DNA of 64,000 nucleotides from Rhynchopus sp. YZ270_cl-10 (GCA_964035575.1 OZ037849.1:1178001-1242000); one strand, 5' to 3'. Positions 27,161 through 37,184 are shown, counted from the first letter of the stretch. Numbers and translations: made by a program. The notes: generated by a model from the sequence alone, not told the origin.

Positions 27161-28956
27161 ATGGGGATGCGGTGTCTCAATGGCGTGCTCTCCTTGGACG
27201 GGACGCTTAGTACCAAAATGAAGGAGCTGCGCACGCAGTTCTTCGTCTTCATCTGCGCGGGTTGGATGTCAACTGTGATGACTCTGGCAACGACGTCAGG
27301 AGCACAGAAGAGACATCCGATAGCCGCGGCAGGGACGGTGGTGGCCCTGATTGCGCTCAGCATTGGGATCGGTGCAGTTCTGTGCAGGGTTCCGTTGACA
27401 ACAAGGGTGGTGGTGGGCACGCTGTACGGCATCACAGGTGGAATCCTGTTGTGGGATTTGAATTCACGAACAGACTACTACTCATACTGGCCACTGCTTG
27501 TTCTAATTATCGACATGCTGCTTGTGATGCAGGTGCCCACACAGTACAGCATAGGTCTCGTGGGCTTCACACTATTGTGGCTCTCCGTGCTAGGTCTTGA
27601 GGAGAGCTTCAGGTTTGGTCTGTTCGACATTCCCGGGTCCTCACCTATGGAGGGTGAGTTCGGACGGATGTATATTACTTAGAAGAGAAGTTTCTGTGTG
27701 AGACGCCGCCCTGTCCAACGCCGTTCCCTTCGCCTCGCCTATCAGAAGCACTGACTGTCTTTACAATTGACTTCATCGTGACACGTGGTTTCGCACGTGA
27801 GGTGCTGAAGGAGCAGGCATCAATGGAGCGGACGATCAACACTGTGCAGGAGATTGCCTCGCTCCTGGCAAGGTACGACGTGGAGAAGGTGGCGGAGCTG
27901 CTAGAGGAGCATGAACATGAGCTGCCGATGACGGTGGCACTGCGTGCGTTGGAGAAGAACCTGCGGTCGTACAAAGCGTACCTTCCACAGACGTGTCTAC
28001 TTAATGATGAGGAACCTGTTTTCGTTGATGACGACAACGAAATAAGCTGCACAGAAGTGTCAGACTGCGATGAGTCAACCTCAACAGAGCACACACATAC
28101 AATGTCCTCCAGTTGCACAAGTGGAAGCTTACCTGCTGCAGTTGTGCGACACGTTGCTTTGGGGCTCACATCTGTGAAGGCGACTCTGCTGACGGTGAAC
28201 ATCAAAGACACGTTGCGTCTGGTGGAGCAGGACAGCGAACACTTCTCCTCCTTCTTCACAACTCTTCTTCTGAAGACGTTGAAAGCAACAGAGTCATACC
28301 GTGGGATGGTGGACGTGTTTGTCGGTGACAGGGTGCACTGCTCGTTCAACACGTTGAGGCAGTGTGCAAACCACGCCACCTCAGCACTGCACACAGCAAC
28401 GATGCTCTTGCAGGACTCCAAGCCGTCGCAGGTGAACATCGGTGTTGCATCTGGGAAGGTGCTGCGTGGTGACATGGGGTGTGCTGTGATGCGCCGCTTC
28501 AGCATGGTGGGCACACTTGTGCGTGACGTGCATGGGATGGAACGTGCAGGACGTATCCTTGGCTGCGACGTGCTGTGCAACCGCCTCTGCTTCAGCGATG
28601 CTGAGTGCGAACACGAGATGCGCCTGATTCCGTGCAAGGTGGAAGTGTCTGCAACCTCTGACACACCTGAAGTGGTTGCCGAGCTTCTGCCTGGAAACGA
28701 AGAAGTCGAACATGAAACTGAAGAATGGATGTACCAGATCGGGAAGAACAGTGAGTGGGAGAACTACAACACAACAGTGCGGAAGTACCTGAAAGGCGAT
28801 GTGTCTGCAGCAGCGGTTGAAGAGGCTGCACAGGGTTGTCCTTGGGAACGGAGACCTTTCAACGTGTATCCCTCGACAGTCAAGGGTGGGCTTCTGAGTG
28901 TGGCCTTGGCGCCACCGTTGCGAGGTGAGACACATGACAATATTGTCACTGAATAA
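27161..28956 (+). pseudogene. Type B gene with one frameshift
   Basis: ATG 27161 starts MGMRCLNGVLSLDGTL. The frame stays open through five TM segments and stops at 27682. The second part is open from about 27674 to 28956 in another frame (YLEEKFLCETPPC, sixth TM, KEQASMERTI, NLRSYKAYLP, degenerate cyclase domain). Compared with paralogues, TGTATATTACTTAG at about 27669-27682 has two extra bases, enough to explain the break. Everything else looks intact and the linker is 2 codons shorter (HELPMTV). It is either a young pseudogene or an assembly error. Confidence 0.75.
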
Positions 28957-29103
28957 TTAATTACACACATTGAACGAGCCTGATCGCATTTACAGCAACC
29001 TATCTCGCGTAGGACGATACATCTTGAACACAACCAGCGGACGTTACACCAGAGTAGCTTTGCTGCTGCTACGCACTCGAAGTGCATCATTGAGAGCATA
29101 AGG

Positions 29104-29133
29104 TTGCAGGGTATTTTCCAAGACCCTGCAACG
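29104..29133 (+). promoter_or_regulatory. Recurrent intergenic stem-loop, copy 4 (long form)
   Basis: TTGCAGGGTATT-TTCC-AAGACCCTGCAA gives a 12-bp stem with one mismatch and the same TTCC loop as the other copies. Confidence 0.45.
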
Positions 29134-29627
29134 ACAGTTTCTTTCCCCTTTTGCACCCTCTCGGCTGAAGCACCGAAGATTTTTAAAATGCACACACACG
29201 CCTATGACTCTACCCAGTTCACGTCTTGCAGCGCTGCCAGGAGGTCTCGTCTTATCTCGCCAACAGCCTTGTTCCCAAGAGTTGTGTGAAGCGAAGTGGA
29301 CGACCTCAGAAATCTTGAGCAGCATATTACTGAGTTTGTGGGTGTTTCCCTCATCATGATCATGGGGCTAAAATAAGGCGATACACGAAATCCCTCGTTT
29401 TGCGGCATTGTGGCCATACCCGAAGGCGAATATGTATTCTCCCTTTTTCAGATCCCATAATTCCTGGACCACATTCGGCTCCTCTTTGGGTGTATTCGGA
29501 TTTGATATAGTGCGATTACCGTGCGTATTTCGACTCCGATTGGGACCGAACACCAACACCATCACATCCCCTGTCATAAAAATACACGTCAGCCCCCTCT
29601 CCCTGACCCACCTTTCCTAATGGATTA

Positions 29628-30002
29628 CAGTAAGACAACAAACACCGGTGGGGTAAAATACTACTGGGGGGAAGCCGAATAAGAGGGGCGCCGCTCTTAT
29701 TCGGCGTGCCCAATCGCAAAGTATTGGGTTTTCCGAGCTTTTCGGGGTCAACTTGGGGGGTCCTGCACAAAACCTTTAGGGGGGTCCAAAAAGTTTTTTC
29801 GCACCAATTTTTGCCCACAAAAAAGTCATTTCTCAGCGCAAAGTGACCCCATCACAGCAACGCACAGACTCCCGAGAATCGAAAAATGTGTGTGAAGTTT
29901 TGAAGGAAGGAAAGATTAAAAGGTGGTGTAAAAACTAAGGTGGGTTTTGGTAGTTCAAAACTCTAAGGAGGGTTTTGCCCTCCGATGTTTGTTGTCTTAC
30001 TG
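29628..30002. mobile_element. Tc1/mariner-like MITE, 375 bp
   Basis: The ends CAGTAAGACAACAAAC and GTTTGTTGTCTTACTG are perfect 16-bp inverted repeats bordered by TA on both sides (29626-29627, 30003-30004). It is non-coding, with an internal palindrome GCCGAATAAG...CTTATTCGGC. A relative lies at 41333-41673, and a right-end fragment at about 33190-33230. Confidence 0.85.
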
Positions 30003-30028
30003 TATAAAGAAGGCATGAAGATAGTTGC

Positions 30029-30180
30029 ATGTCGCGCATCCTGGTGCTTCTTGTATGCGTCTTCGTTGCGATACGCATACGCCACGCCACTTACCCCTAA
30101 CGGACATCACCCCTCCTCGAGACCACAAAAGAAACCCCGCGCAAAGCCGTCACACACACCGCATATCCTTCACGCAGCTT
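30029..30180 (+). pseudogene. Relic of the 5' end of the DUF3431 gene, copy 1
   Basis: It starts ATGTCGCGCATCCTGGTGCT, identical to the first 50 or so bases of the gene at 35705 (MSRILVLLVCVFVAIRI), then matches in short blocks separated by deletions (TGACACGCCA, GACATCACCCCTCCT, GAGACCACAAA, GCAAAGCCG). A stop follows after 23 codons. Host-gene debris carried with the type B duplication. Confidence 0.85.
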
Positions 30181-30301
30181 GAATGATCTTCGCACAACGG
30201 CACGTCTTCTAAGTGTGAACCTGTACTTCATGTACACAGCATACACATGAGCCCACGGGGAAAAGCTGGACAATTTAATCAACACACTCAAACACAGGAG
30301 G

Positions 30302-30328
30302 TTTTTTTACACAGAGTACAGAGACGAG
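30302..30328 (+). promoter_or_regulatory. Candidate trans-splice acceptor before type B start
   Basis: A T7 run, ACACAG (AG at 30313-30314), then GTACAGAGACGAGATG. It is identical before 33557. Confidence 0.4.
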
Positions 30329-32101
30329 ATGAAGTGTCTCGATGCGTTGCTATCGCTGAACGGGACACTGAGCGCGAAGAAGAAGCAGCAGCGCACGCAG
30401 TACTTTATCTTTGTCAGTGTGGGCCTGTTTTTATCACTCACAACCTTAGCTGCCACCTCAGAGAAGTACACGTCGCAGCCTGCGCTCTTGCTCGGGAATA
30501 GCCTGTCACTACTTGGCATGAGCATTGGCCTGTGTGCAGTGCTGTGCAGGTTCCACTTGAGCACAAGGCTTGTGGTGGGCACACTGTACTTGATCGCGTC
30601 TGCAATATTTGTGTGGGATTTGAACGGGCGCACAATCTACGATCCACAGTGGCCTCTCCTCGTGCTTGTGATTGACATGCTGCTTGTGATGCAGGTGCCG
30701 ACACGGTACACCCTAGGTCTTGTGTGTTTTGTTGTTGTGTGGCTGTTTCTTCTTGGTGTTGAGGAGAGCTTCAGGTTTGGGCTGTACGACCTGCCAGGGC
30801 TGTCATCGCAAGAGGGCGAGTTTGGAAGGCTCGCTTTGGCCTCTGAAAAGGTTGTCTGCACAAAGCTGCCATGTGTGGCCCCCTTTCCTCAGCCCGGCCT
30901 CATTTCAGCGTTCGCTGTATTTTTGATCGACTTTCTCGTGACACGGGGTTTCGCACGTGAGGTACTGAAGGAGCAGGCATCAATGGAGCGGACGATCAAC
31001 ACTGTGCAGGAGATCGCCTCGCTCCTGGCAGGATACGACGTGGAGAAGGTGGCGGAGCTGCTGGAGGAGCATGAACATGAGCTGCCTGTGGGGATGACGG
31101 TGGCACTGCGTGCGTTGGAGAAGAACCTGCGGTTGTACAAAGCGTACCTGCCACAGACGTGCTTGTTTGGGGACGAACCTGCAGATAATGTCAACGAAGG
31201 TAGTTGTACAGAAATGTCAGAGAATTCTCACTCACAGTACACACGTACAATGTCCTCCAGTTGCACTAGTGGAAGCATGCCTGCTACAAGCACACGTTTT
31301 GCTCCTTTGGGGCTCGCGTCTGTGAAGGCGACTCTGCTGACGGTGAACATCAAAGACACGTTGCGTCTGGTGGAGCAGGACAGTGCACACTTCTCCTCCT
31401 TCTTCACAACTCTTCTTCTGAAGACGTTGAAAGCAACAGAGTCATACCGTGGGATGGTGGATGTGTTTGTCGGTGACAGGGTGCACTGCTCGTTCAACAC
31501 GTTGAGGCAGTGTGCAAACCACGCCACCTCAGCACTGCACACAGCAACGATGCTCTTGCAGGACTCCAAGCTGTCGCAGGTGAACATCGGTGTTGCAACT
31601 GGGAAGGTGCTGCGTGGTGACATGGGGTGTGCTGTGATGCGCCGCTTCAGCATGGTGGGCACACTTGTGCGTGACGTGCATGGGATGGAACGTGCAGGAC
31701 GTATCCTTGGCTGCGACGTGCTCTGCAACCGCCTCTGCTTCAGCGATGCTGAGTGTGAACACGAGATGCGCCTGATTCCGTGCAAGGTGGAAGTGTCTGC
31801 AACCTCTGACACACCTGAAGTGGTTGCCGAGCTTCTGCTTGACAGCGGGCCCTCCGCCAGCCCGACTGAAGAATGGATGTACCAGATCGGGAAAAACAAG
31901 GAGTGGGAGAACTACAACACAGCAGTGCGGAGGTATCTGAAAGGCGATGTGTCTGCAGCAGCAGTTGAAGAGGCTGCACAGGGTTGTCCTTGTGAACGGA
32001 GCCCTTTGAACGTGCATCCCTCGACAGTCAAGGGCGGGCTTCTGAGTGTGGCCTTGGCACCACCGTTGCGAGGTGAGACACATGATAATTTTCACCACTG
32101 A
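30329..32101 (+). CDS. Type B six-TM protein with degenerate cyclase domain
   Basis: 590 aa, intact, starting MKCLDALLSLNGTLS. TM segments at about 25-43, 53-73, 79-99, 106-122, 127-147 and 190-208; cysteine loop CTKLPC; NLRLYKAYLP at 266-275; variable Ser-rich linker; cyclase-like domain from about 331 to 500 with Gly382-Asp383 kept. The first metal Asp position is Asn, the Lys four residues before Asp383 is Val, and the Asn/Arg pair is missing. The linker and C-terminus (ASPTEEWMYQIGKNKEWEN) match 33557, while the LQDSK segment and CAVMRRF match 27161, so this copy is a mosaic of its neighbours. Confidence 0.78.
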   Translation: MKCLDALLSLNGTLSAKKKQQRTQYFIFVSVGLFLSLTTLAATSEKYTSQPALLLGNSLSLLGMSIGLCAVLCRFHLSTRLVVGTLYLIASAIFVWDLNGRTIYDPQWPLLVLVIDMLLVMQVPTRYTLGLVCFVVVWLFLLGVEESFRFGLYDLPGLSSQEGEFGRLALASEKVVCTKLPCVAPFPQPGLISAFAVFLIDFLVTRGFAREVLKEQASMERTINTVQEIASLLAGYDVEKVAELLEEHEHELPVGMTVALRALEKNLRLYKAYLPQTCLFGDEPADNVNEGSCTEMSENSHSQYTRTMSSSCTSGSMPATSTRFAPLGLASVKATLLTVNIKDTLRLVEQDSAHFSSFFTTLLLKTLKATESYRGMVDVFVGDRVHCSFNTLRQCANHATSALHTATMLLQDSKLSQVNIGVATGKVLRGDMGCAVMRRFSMVGTLVRDVHGMERAGRILGCDVLCNRLCFSDAECEHEMRLIPCKVEVSATSDTPEVVAELLLDSGPSASPTEEWMYQIGKNKEWENYNTAVRRYLKGDVSAAAVEEAAQGCPCERSPLNVHPSTVKGGLLSVALAPPLRGETHDNFHH

Positions 32102-32252
32102 ATGAATAATTACACACATTGAACGAGCCTGATCGAATTTACAGGAACCTATCTCGCGTAGGACGATACATCTTGAACACAACCAGCGGACGTTGCACCA
32201 GAGTAGCTTTGCTGCTGCTACGCACTCGAAGTGCATCATTGAGAGCATAAGG

Positions 32253-32280
32253 TTGCGGGGTCTTTTCCAAGACCCTGCAA
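32253..32280 (+). promoter_or_regulatory. Recurrent intergenic stem-loop, copy 5
   Basis: TTGCGGGGTCTT-TTCC-AAGACCCTGCAA; the inner 7 bp (GGGTCTT/AAGACCC) pair perfectly, while the base pair damaged here differs from the one damaged at 29104. The change on opposite sides is mildly suggestive of stem conservation. Confidence 0.45.
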
Positions 32281-32588
32281 CGACATTTTCTTTCCCCTTT
32301 TACACCCTCTCGGCTGAAGCGCCAAAGGTTTTTTTTTAATGCACAGACCCATCCCTAGGCCTCCACCCGGTTCACGTCTTGCAGCGCTGCGAGGAGGTCC
32401 TGAGGGTTTGCTGGGAGCTCACCGGAGAAGACGGTTTCGACGCCTGGGGGTCAAGACTCTCAAGACACTCCTGCTATCTCGTCTTGTCTCGCCAACAACC
32501 TTGTTCCCAAGAGTTGTGTGAAGCGAAGTGGACGACCTCAGAAATCTTGAGCAGCACATTACCGAGTTTGTGAGTGTTTCCCTCATCA

Positions 32589-32725
32589 CCACCTGATTTT
32601 TACCCAGCGTAAAGGCGTGGAGAGGCGCGTATAGGACCGTATAGGTCCGTAAAGGCATACACGGACCGTCCGTACACGCCTTTACGCGCCTTTACGCGCC
32701 TATACGCGGGGTAAAAATCAGGTGG
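32589..32725. mobile_element. 137-bp MITE with CCACCTGATTTTTACCC termini
   Basis: CCACCTGATTTTTACCC and its perfect reverse complement form the ends. CATCA is duplicated at 32584-32588 and 32726-32730. The paralogous locus at 29352 has a single CATCA and no element, so both the insertion and the 5-bp duplication are directly visible. The inside consists of repeated GCGTAAAGGCG-like motifs. Confidence 0.9.
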
Positions 32726-32864
32726 CATCATGTTCATGGAGCTAAAATAAGGGAATACGCGAAATCCCTGGTTTTGTGGCATTGTGGCCATACCCGAAGG
32801 CGAATATGTATTCTCCCCTTTTCAGATCGGGGTAAAAACATAGGAGCAAGATAAAACAATAAGT

Positions 32865-33185
32865 TTGTTTGTTTCTTTTATCGATCAGATTTTATTCTCC
32901 GCCCCGTACCCAAAACGTAAATCATCACTTTTATCAGACATAAATATTTTCCTCTTCTTTTTCTTCCACATGCGCTGGTTTTTGTATTTCGCTAATTTTT
33001 ATCAAAAAGCTTTATGTTCGACTCGAAATTCGAGTGCGAAACGTTTCCCCATATATTGCACGGGAAACAATATGACAAACAGGTGCAGAGTGGTTCCGTG
33101 CACATCATAGAACCTGGCACCTTGTGTGTCTCCCAAAAACCAAAAGCGTTGTGTGTGAAGTTTTGAAGGAAGGAAAGATAGGTGG
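32865..33185 (+). repeat. Dispersed non-coding repeat, copy 1
   Basis: From CTTTTATCGATCAGATTTTATTC to GAAGTTTTGAAGGAAGGAAA it matches 39035-39186 plus 39634-39785. The second copy is split by a TIR element. The conserved block CCCCATRTATTGCACGGGAA is striking. No coding or structural identity is recognised. Confidence 0.7.
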
Positions 33186-33256
33186 TATACCTAAGGAGGG
33201 TTTTGCCCTCCGATGTTTGTTGTCTTACTGTATAAAGAAGGCATGAAGATAGTTGC

Positions 33257-33408
33257 ATGTCGCGCATCCTGGTGCTTCTTGTATGCGTCTTCGTTGCGAT
33301 ACGCATACGCCACGCCACTTACCCCTAACGGACATCACCCCTCCTCGAGACCACAAAAGAAACCCCGCGCAAAGCCGTCACACACACCGCATATCCTTCA
33401 CGCAGCTT
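33257..33408 (+). pseudogene. Relic of the 5' end of the DUF3431 gene, copy 2
   Basis: Essentially identical to 30029-30180, deletions included, showing that decay preceded the duplication of this type B unit. Confidence 0.85.
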
Positions 33409-33556
33409 GAATGATCTTCGCACAACGGCACGTCTTCTAAGTGTGAACCTGTACTTCATGTACACAGCATACACATGAGCCCACGGGGAAAAGCTGGACA
33501 ATTTAATCAACACACTCAAACACAGGAGGTTTTTTTACACAGAGTACAGAGACGAG

Positions 33557-35197
33557 ATGAAGTGTCTCGATGCGTTGCTATCGCTGAACGGGACACTGAG
33601 CGCGAAGAAGAAGCAGCAGCGCACGCAGTACTTTATCTTTGTCAGTGTGGGCCTGTTTTTATCACTCACAACCTTAGCTGCCACCTCAGAGAAGTACACG
33701 TCGCAGCCTGCGCTCTTGCTCGGGAATAGCCTGTCACTACTTGGCATGAGCATTGGCCTGTGTGCAGTGCTGTGCAGGTTCCACTTGAGCACAAGGCTTG
33801 TGGTGGGCACACTGTACTTGATCGCGTCTGCAATATTTGTGTGGGATTTGAACGGGCGCACAATCTACAATCCACAGTGGCCTCTCCTCGTGCTCATCAT
33901 CGATATGCTGCTTGTGATGCAGGTGCCGACACGGTACACCCTAGGTCTTGTGTGTTTTGTTGTTGTGTGGCTGTTTCTTCTTGGTGTTGAGGAGAGCTTC
34001 AGGTTTGGGCTGTACGACCTGCCAGGGCTGTCATCGCAAGAGGGCGAGTTTGGAAGGCTCGCTTTGGCCTCTGAAAAGGTTGTCTGCACAAAGCTGCCAT
34101 GTGTGGCCCCCTTTCCTCAGCCCGGCCTCATTTCAGCGTTCGCTGTCTTTGTGATTGACTTTCTCGTGACACGTGGTTTCGCACGTGAGGTGCTGACGGA
34201 GCAGGCATCAATGGAGCGGACGATCAACGCTGTGCAGGAGATTGCCTCACTCCTGGCAGGATACGACGTGGAGAAGGTGGCGGAGCTGCTGGAGGAGCAT
34301 GAACATGAGCTGCCTGTGGGGATGACGGTGGCACTGCGTGCGTTGGAGAAGAACCTGCGGTTGTACAAAGCGTACCTGCCACAGACGTGCTTGTTTGGGG
34401 ACGAACCTGCAGATAATGTCAACGAAGGTAGTTGTACAGAAATGTCAGAGAATTCTCACTCACAGTACACACGTACAATGTCCTCCAGTTGCACTAGTGG
34501 AAGCATGCCTGCTACAAGCACACGTTTTGCTCCTTTGGGGCTCGCGTCTGTGAAGGCGACTCTGCTGACGGTGAACATCAAAGACACGTTGCGTCTGGTG
34601 GAGCAGGACAGTGCACACTTCTCCTCCTTCTTCACAACTCTTCTTCTGAAGACGTTGAGGGCAACAGAGTCATACCGTGGGATGGTGGACGTGTTCATCG
34701 GTGACAGGGTGCACTGCTCGTTCAACACGTTGAGGCAGTGTACAAACCACGCCACCTCAGCACTGCACACAGCAACGATGCTGTTGAGGGGGTTGAAGCT
34801 GTCGCAGGTGAACATCGGTGTTGCGACTGGGAAGGTGCTGCGTGGTGACATGGGGTGTGAAGTGATGCGCCGCTTCAGCATGGTGGGCACACTTGTGCGT
34901 GACGTGCATGGGATGGAACGTGCAGGACGTATCCTTGGCTGCGACGTGCTCTGCAACCGCCTCTGCTTCAGCGATGCTGAGTGCGAACACGAGATGCGCC
35001 TGATTCCGTGCAAGGTGGAAGTGTCTGCGACCTCTGACACACCTGAAGTGGTTGCCGAGCTTCTGCTTGACAGCGGGCCCTCCGCCAGCCCGACTGAAGA
35101 GTGGATGTACCAGATCGGGAAGAACAAGAAGTGGGAGAACTACAACACAACAGTGCGGACGTACCTGAAAGGCGATGTGTCTGCAGCAGCAGTTGAA
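33557..35197 (+). CDS. Type B six-TM protein with degenerate cyclase domain (3' end in assembly gap)
   Basis: The first 547 residues are open and nearly identical to the 30329 copy, including leader, TM module and variable linker. The pseudo-cyclase domain has GDRVHCSF and GVATGKVLRGDMG. One change at the linker helix is EVLTEQ for the usual EVLKEQ. The last 40-50 codons fall in the run of N. No break is seen before the gap. Non-catalytic residues are as in other type B copies. Confidence 0.75.
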
Positions 35198-35397
35198 NNN
35201 NNNNNNNNNNNNNNNNNNNNNNNNNNNNNNNNNNNNNNNNNNNNNNNNNNNNNNNNNNNNNNNNNNNNNNNNNNNNNNNNNNNNNNNNNNNNNNNNNNNN
35301 NNNNNNNNNNNNNNNNNNNNNNNNNNNNNNNNNNNNNNNNNNNNNNNNNNNNNNNNNNNNNNNNNNNNNNNNNNNNNNNNNNNNNNNNNNNNNNNNN
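35198..35397. other. Assembly gap of 200 N
   Basis: Exactly 200 N, likely a fixed-length scaffold gap. True size is unknown, so the order of flanking genes depends on scaffolding. Confidence 0.99.
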
Positions 35398-35592
35398 AAC
35401 ACCAACACCAACACCAACACCAACACCAACACCAACACCAACACCAACACCAACACCAACACCAACACCAACACCAACACCAACACCAACACCAACACCA
35501 ACACCAACACCAACACCAACACCAACACCAACACCAACACCAACACCAACACCAACACCAACACCAACACCAACACCAACACCAACACCAAC
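35398..35592. repeat. (ACACCA)n hexamer array
   Basis: About 32 perfect copies abutting the gap. The array probably caused the assembly break. Confidence 0.97.
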
Positions 35593-35704
35593 CCTCTCAG
35601 ATTAATACACGCCCCCCTCTCCTTTACCCCAACCCCTTTTTAGCCTTCTTCTATACCCGAAACGCTGAAAGACTTTCCTAACACACAAACCCTATACAAT
35701 TCGG

Positions 35705-36802
35705 ATGTCGCGCATCCTGGTGCTTCTTGTATGCGTCTTCGTTGCGATACGTATACGCCATTTCATGCTGGATGACACGCCACTGACCCCTAGCGCTGTG
35801 GTGCCGTCTGAAGTGGGCGGCACCGTAGTGGACATCACCCCTCCTTTGTCTTTGAAGTCTGAGGCAGATGCAGAGGCAGAGCCAGCGCCTGTTGTGCCCA
35901 AGGTCGAGACCACAAAGAAACCCAAAGCAAAGCCGGCACATCCGCGAATCCTCAACGCATCAAACGAAATGGGGTCGTGGAAATGGGACCCAAATGGAAA
36001 ACACATACACGACACCCTCATTGTCATTGGGGGGAACAATCTCAAATTTGTCCCAGAGCTGGTCGCTCGCGGGCATAAGGTTTGGTGGCGGAACGAGGTC
36101 TGCAAATCGTCCCCTACTGGCTACCCTTATCACGTCTGTCGAGAGACCTGGGGCTACTTTGGGTATCTCATGGACACCAGCAAGGATAAACCTACAGCAG
36201 CAAATGTGGTCTTTCTCCATGGTCATAAAAATGCTTGGCATCAAACCGGGTGGGATTCAATTGAGGACTCTGTTAAGTGCGCGTCACGCAGTGGGCGGTA
36301 CACTGCTCTCGCTAAGGTCGAGGCGCAACAGTACTATGGCGAATATAAGGACTACTTTTCGTGGCACAACAACACCTATCTGAAGGTCTCGCGGACGAAC
36401 AAAAAATACATCAGAATGTGGAATCAAGAGTTCGGCGACCAACGTTGGGTCGAGGAGGAGCTTCTTGGGGGGTGGTGCTGCTCTCAATTCACGCTGCCGC
36501 AGAAGGCGATACTACTCAACAAACCTCAATTCTACAAGAGAGTGCTTGACACAATGATCAAAAAGGGGCGAGGTGATCCTACCATAAAAACTGGTCACGG
36601 AAACGGAATAAACGGAAATTTTATGGAATACGTGATGCACCTGATGTTCGGTGAGCCTGCGCATGTGGACATAAATACAGAGCCGAATTGCTTGGATACG
36701 ACGAAAAATCTGCCTCCATTCAAGCATGTGCGAAATGCTGGTATCGCTGACAAAGCGTTACGCAAGAAACGTAGTGCTCTCGCAGAAGAGAATGCCTCAT
36801 AA
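35705..36802 (+). CDS. DUF3431-family type II membrane protein
   Basis: 365 aa. ATG 35705 is followed by a single hydrophobic segment (about residues 4-18, ILVLLVCVFVAIRI) with a short N-terminus, giving a type II signal-anchor. A Pro/Glu/Lys-rich stalk runs to about 80. The globular part shows DUF3431 hallmarks: a VVFLHGHKNAWHQ-type block near 175, GGWCCSQFTLPQKAIL near 258, a following FYKRVLD helix, and FMEYVMHLMFGEPAHVD near 308. The family's biochemical role is unknown; a Golgi or secretory glycosyltransferase-like function is sometimes supposed, but nothing here proves it. Two decayed copies of its 5' end lie at 30029 and 33257. An upstream CCCCTTTTTAG stretch could serve as splice acceptor. 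Confidence 0.8.
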   Translation: MSRILVLLVCVFVAIRIRHFMLDDTPLTPSAVVPSEVGGTVVDITPPLSLKSEADAEAEPAPVVPKVETTKKPKAKPAHPRILNASNEMGSWKWDPNGKHIHDTLIVIGGNNLKFVPELVARGHKVWWRNEVCKSSPTGYPYHVCRETWGYFGYLMDTSKDKPTAANVVFLHGHKNAWHQTGWDSIEDSVKCASRSGRYTALAKVEAQQYYGEYKDYFSWHNNTYLKVSRTNKKYIRMWNQEFGDQRWVEEELLGGWCCSQFTLPQKAILLNKPQFYKRVLDTMIKKGRGDPTIKTGHGNGINGNFMEYVMHLMFGEPAHVDINTEPNCLDTTKNLPPFKHVRNAGIADKALRKKRSALAEENAS

Positions 36803-37074
36803 AAAAAAGTGGAATACTTTAACGCTTTTTGGGTAGCTTTCTTTTTGTGTAGCGGGAGTAGATTATTTGTCCATTTCGTCCCTTTTTTTTTTTTCAAATT
36901 TTACTTACAATCCCGCCCATAGGTCCGTTTCGTGATTTTTTTAGAATCAACAGTATTGGGGGGCATGGGGGGAAGTGCAGAAGCAGGGATATTGCTAACT
37001 TTCAGGATTTTTGGATTTCGTGGGGCGATGGTCGAAAAAAGGGGGGGGAGTGCTGACTTTTTTTTCCAGTCGAG

Positions 37075-37099
37075 CCCGGGCGCGCTTCGCGCGCCCGGG
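37075..37099. other. GC-rich hairpin
   Basis: CCCGGGCGCG, a CTTCG loop, CGCGCCCGGG: a perfect 10-bp stem. A similar hairpin (GCGCGCGCGAAGCGCGCGC) lies near 41922-41940. Confidence 0.6.
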
Positions 37100-37184
37100 T
37101 CCCACCTTAGCTCAAGTTGGGGGCCTCCGGCGGGATGTATGAATTCCGTGGTTGTCCAACTGCGGAGTTCGGCACTTCACTGAT

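Larger units (their letters stand above)
28957..30328 (+). other. Intergenic region, duplicated with 32102-33556
   Basis: The first 500 bp (TTACACACATTGAACGAGCC onward) match 32102-32826. It contains the longest form of the stem-loop (29104-29133), an empty site for the 137-bp MITE (CATCA at 29352-29356), a TA-flanked TIR element (29628-30002), a DUF3431 gene relic (30029-30180), and a T-run plus ACACAG acceptor just before 30329. Confidence 0.6.
32102..33556 (+). other. Intergenic region, duplicated with 28957-30328
   Basis: It contains the stem-loop (32253-32280), a 137-bp MITE (32589-32725), a dispersed repeat (32865-33185), the right end of the Tc1-like MITE (to 33230), the second DUF3431 relic (33257-33408) and the T-run/ACACAG acceptor before 33557. 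Confidence 0.6.

Noticed and set aside
35398-35592. (ACACCA)n array as a telomere
   Set aside because: The unit does not match TTAGGG-type or other known telomeric repeats, genes continue beyond it, and it abuts a scaffold gap.
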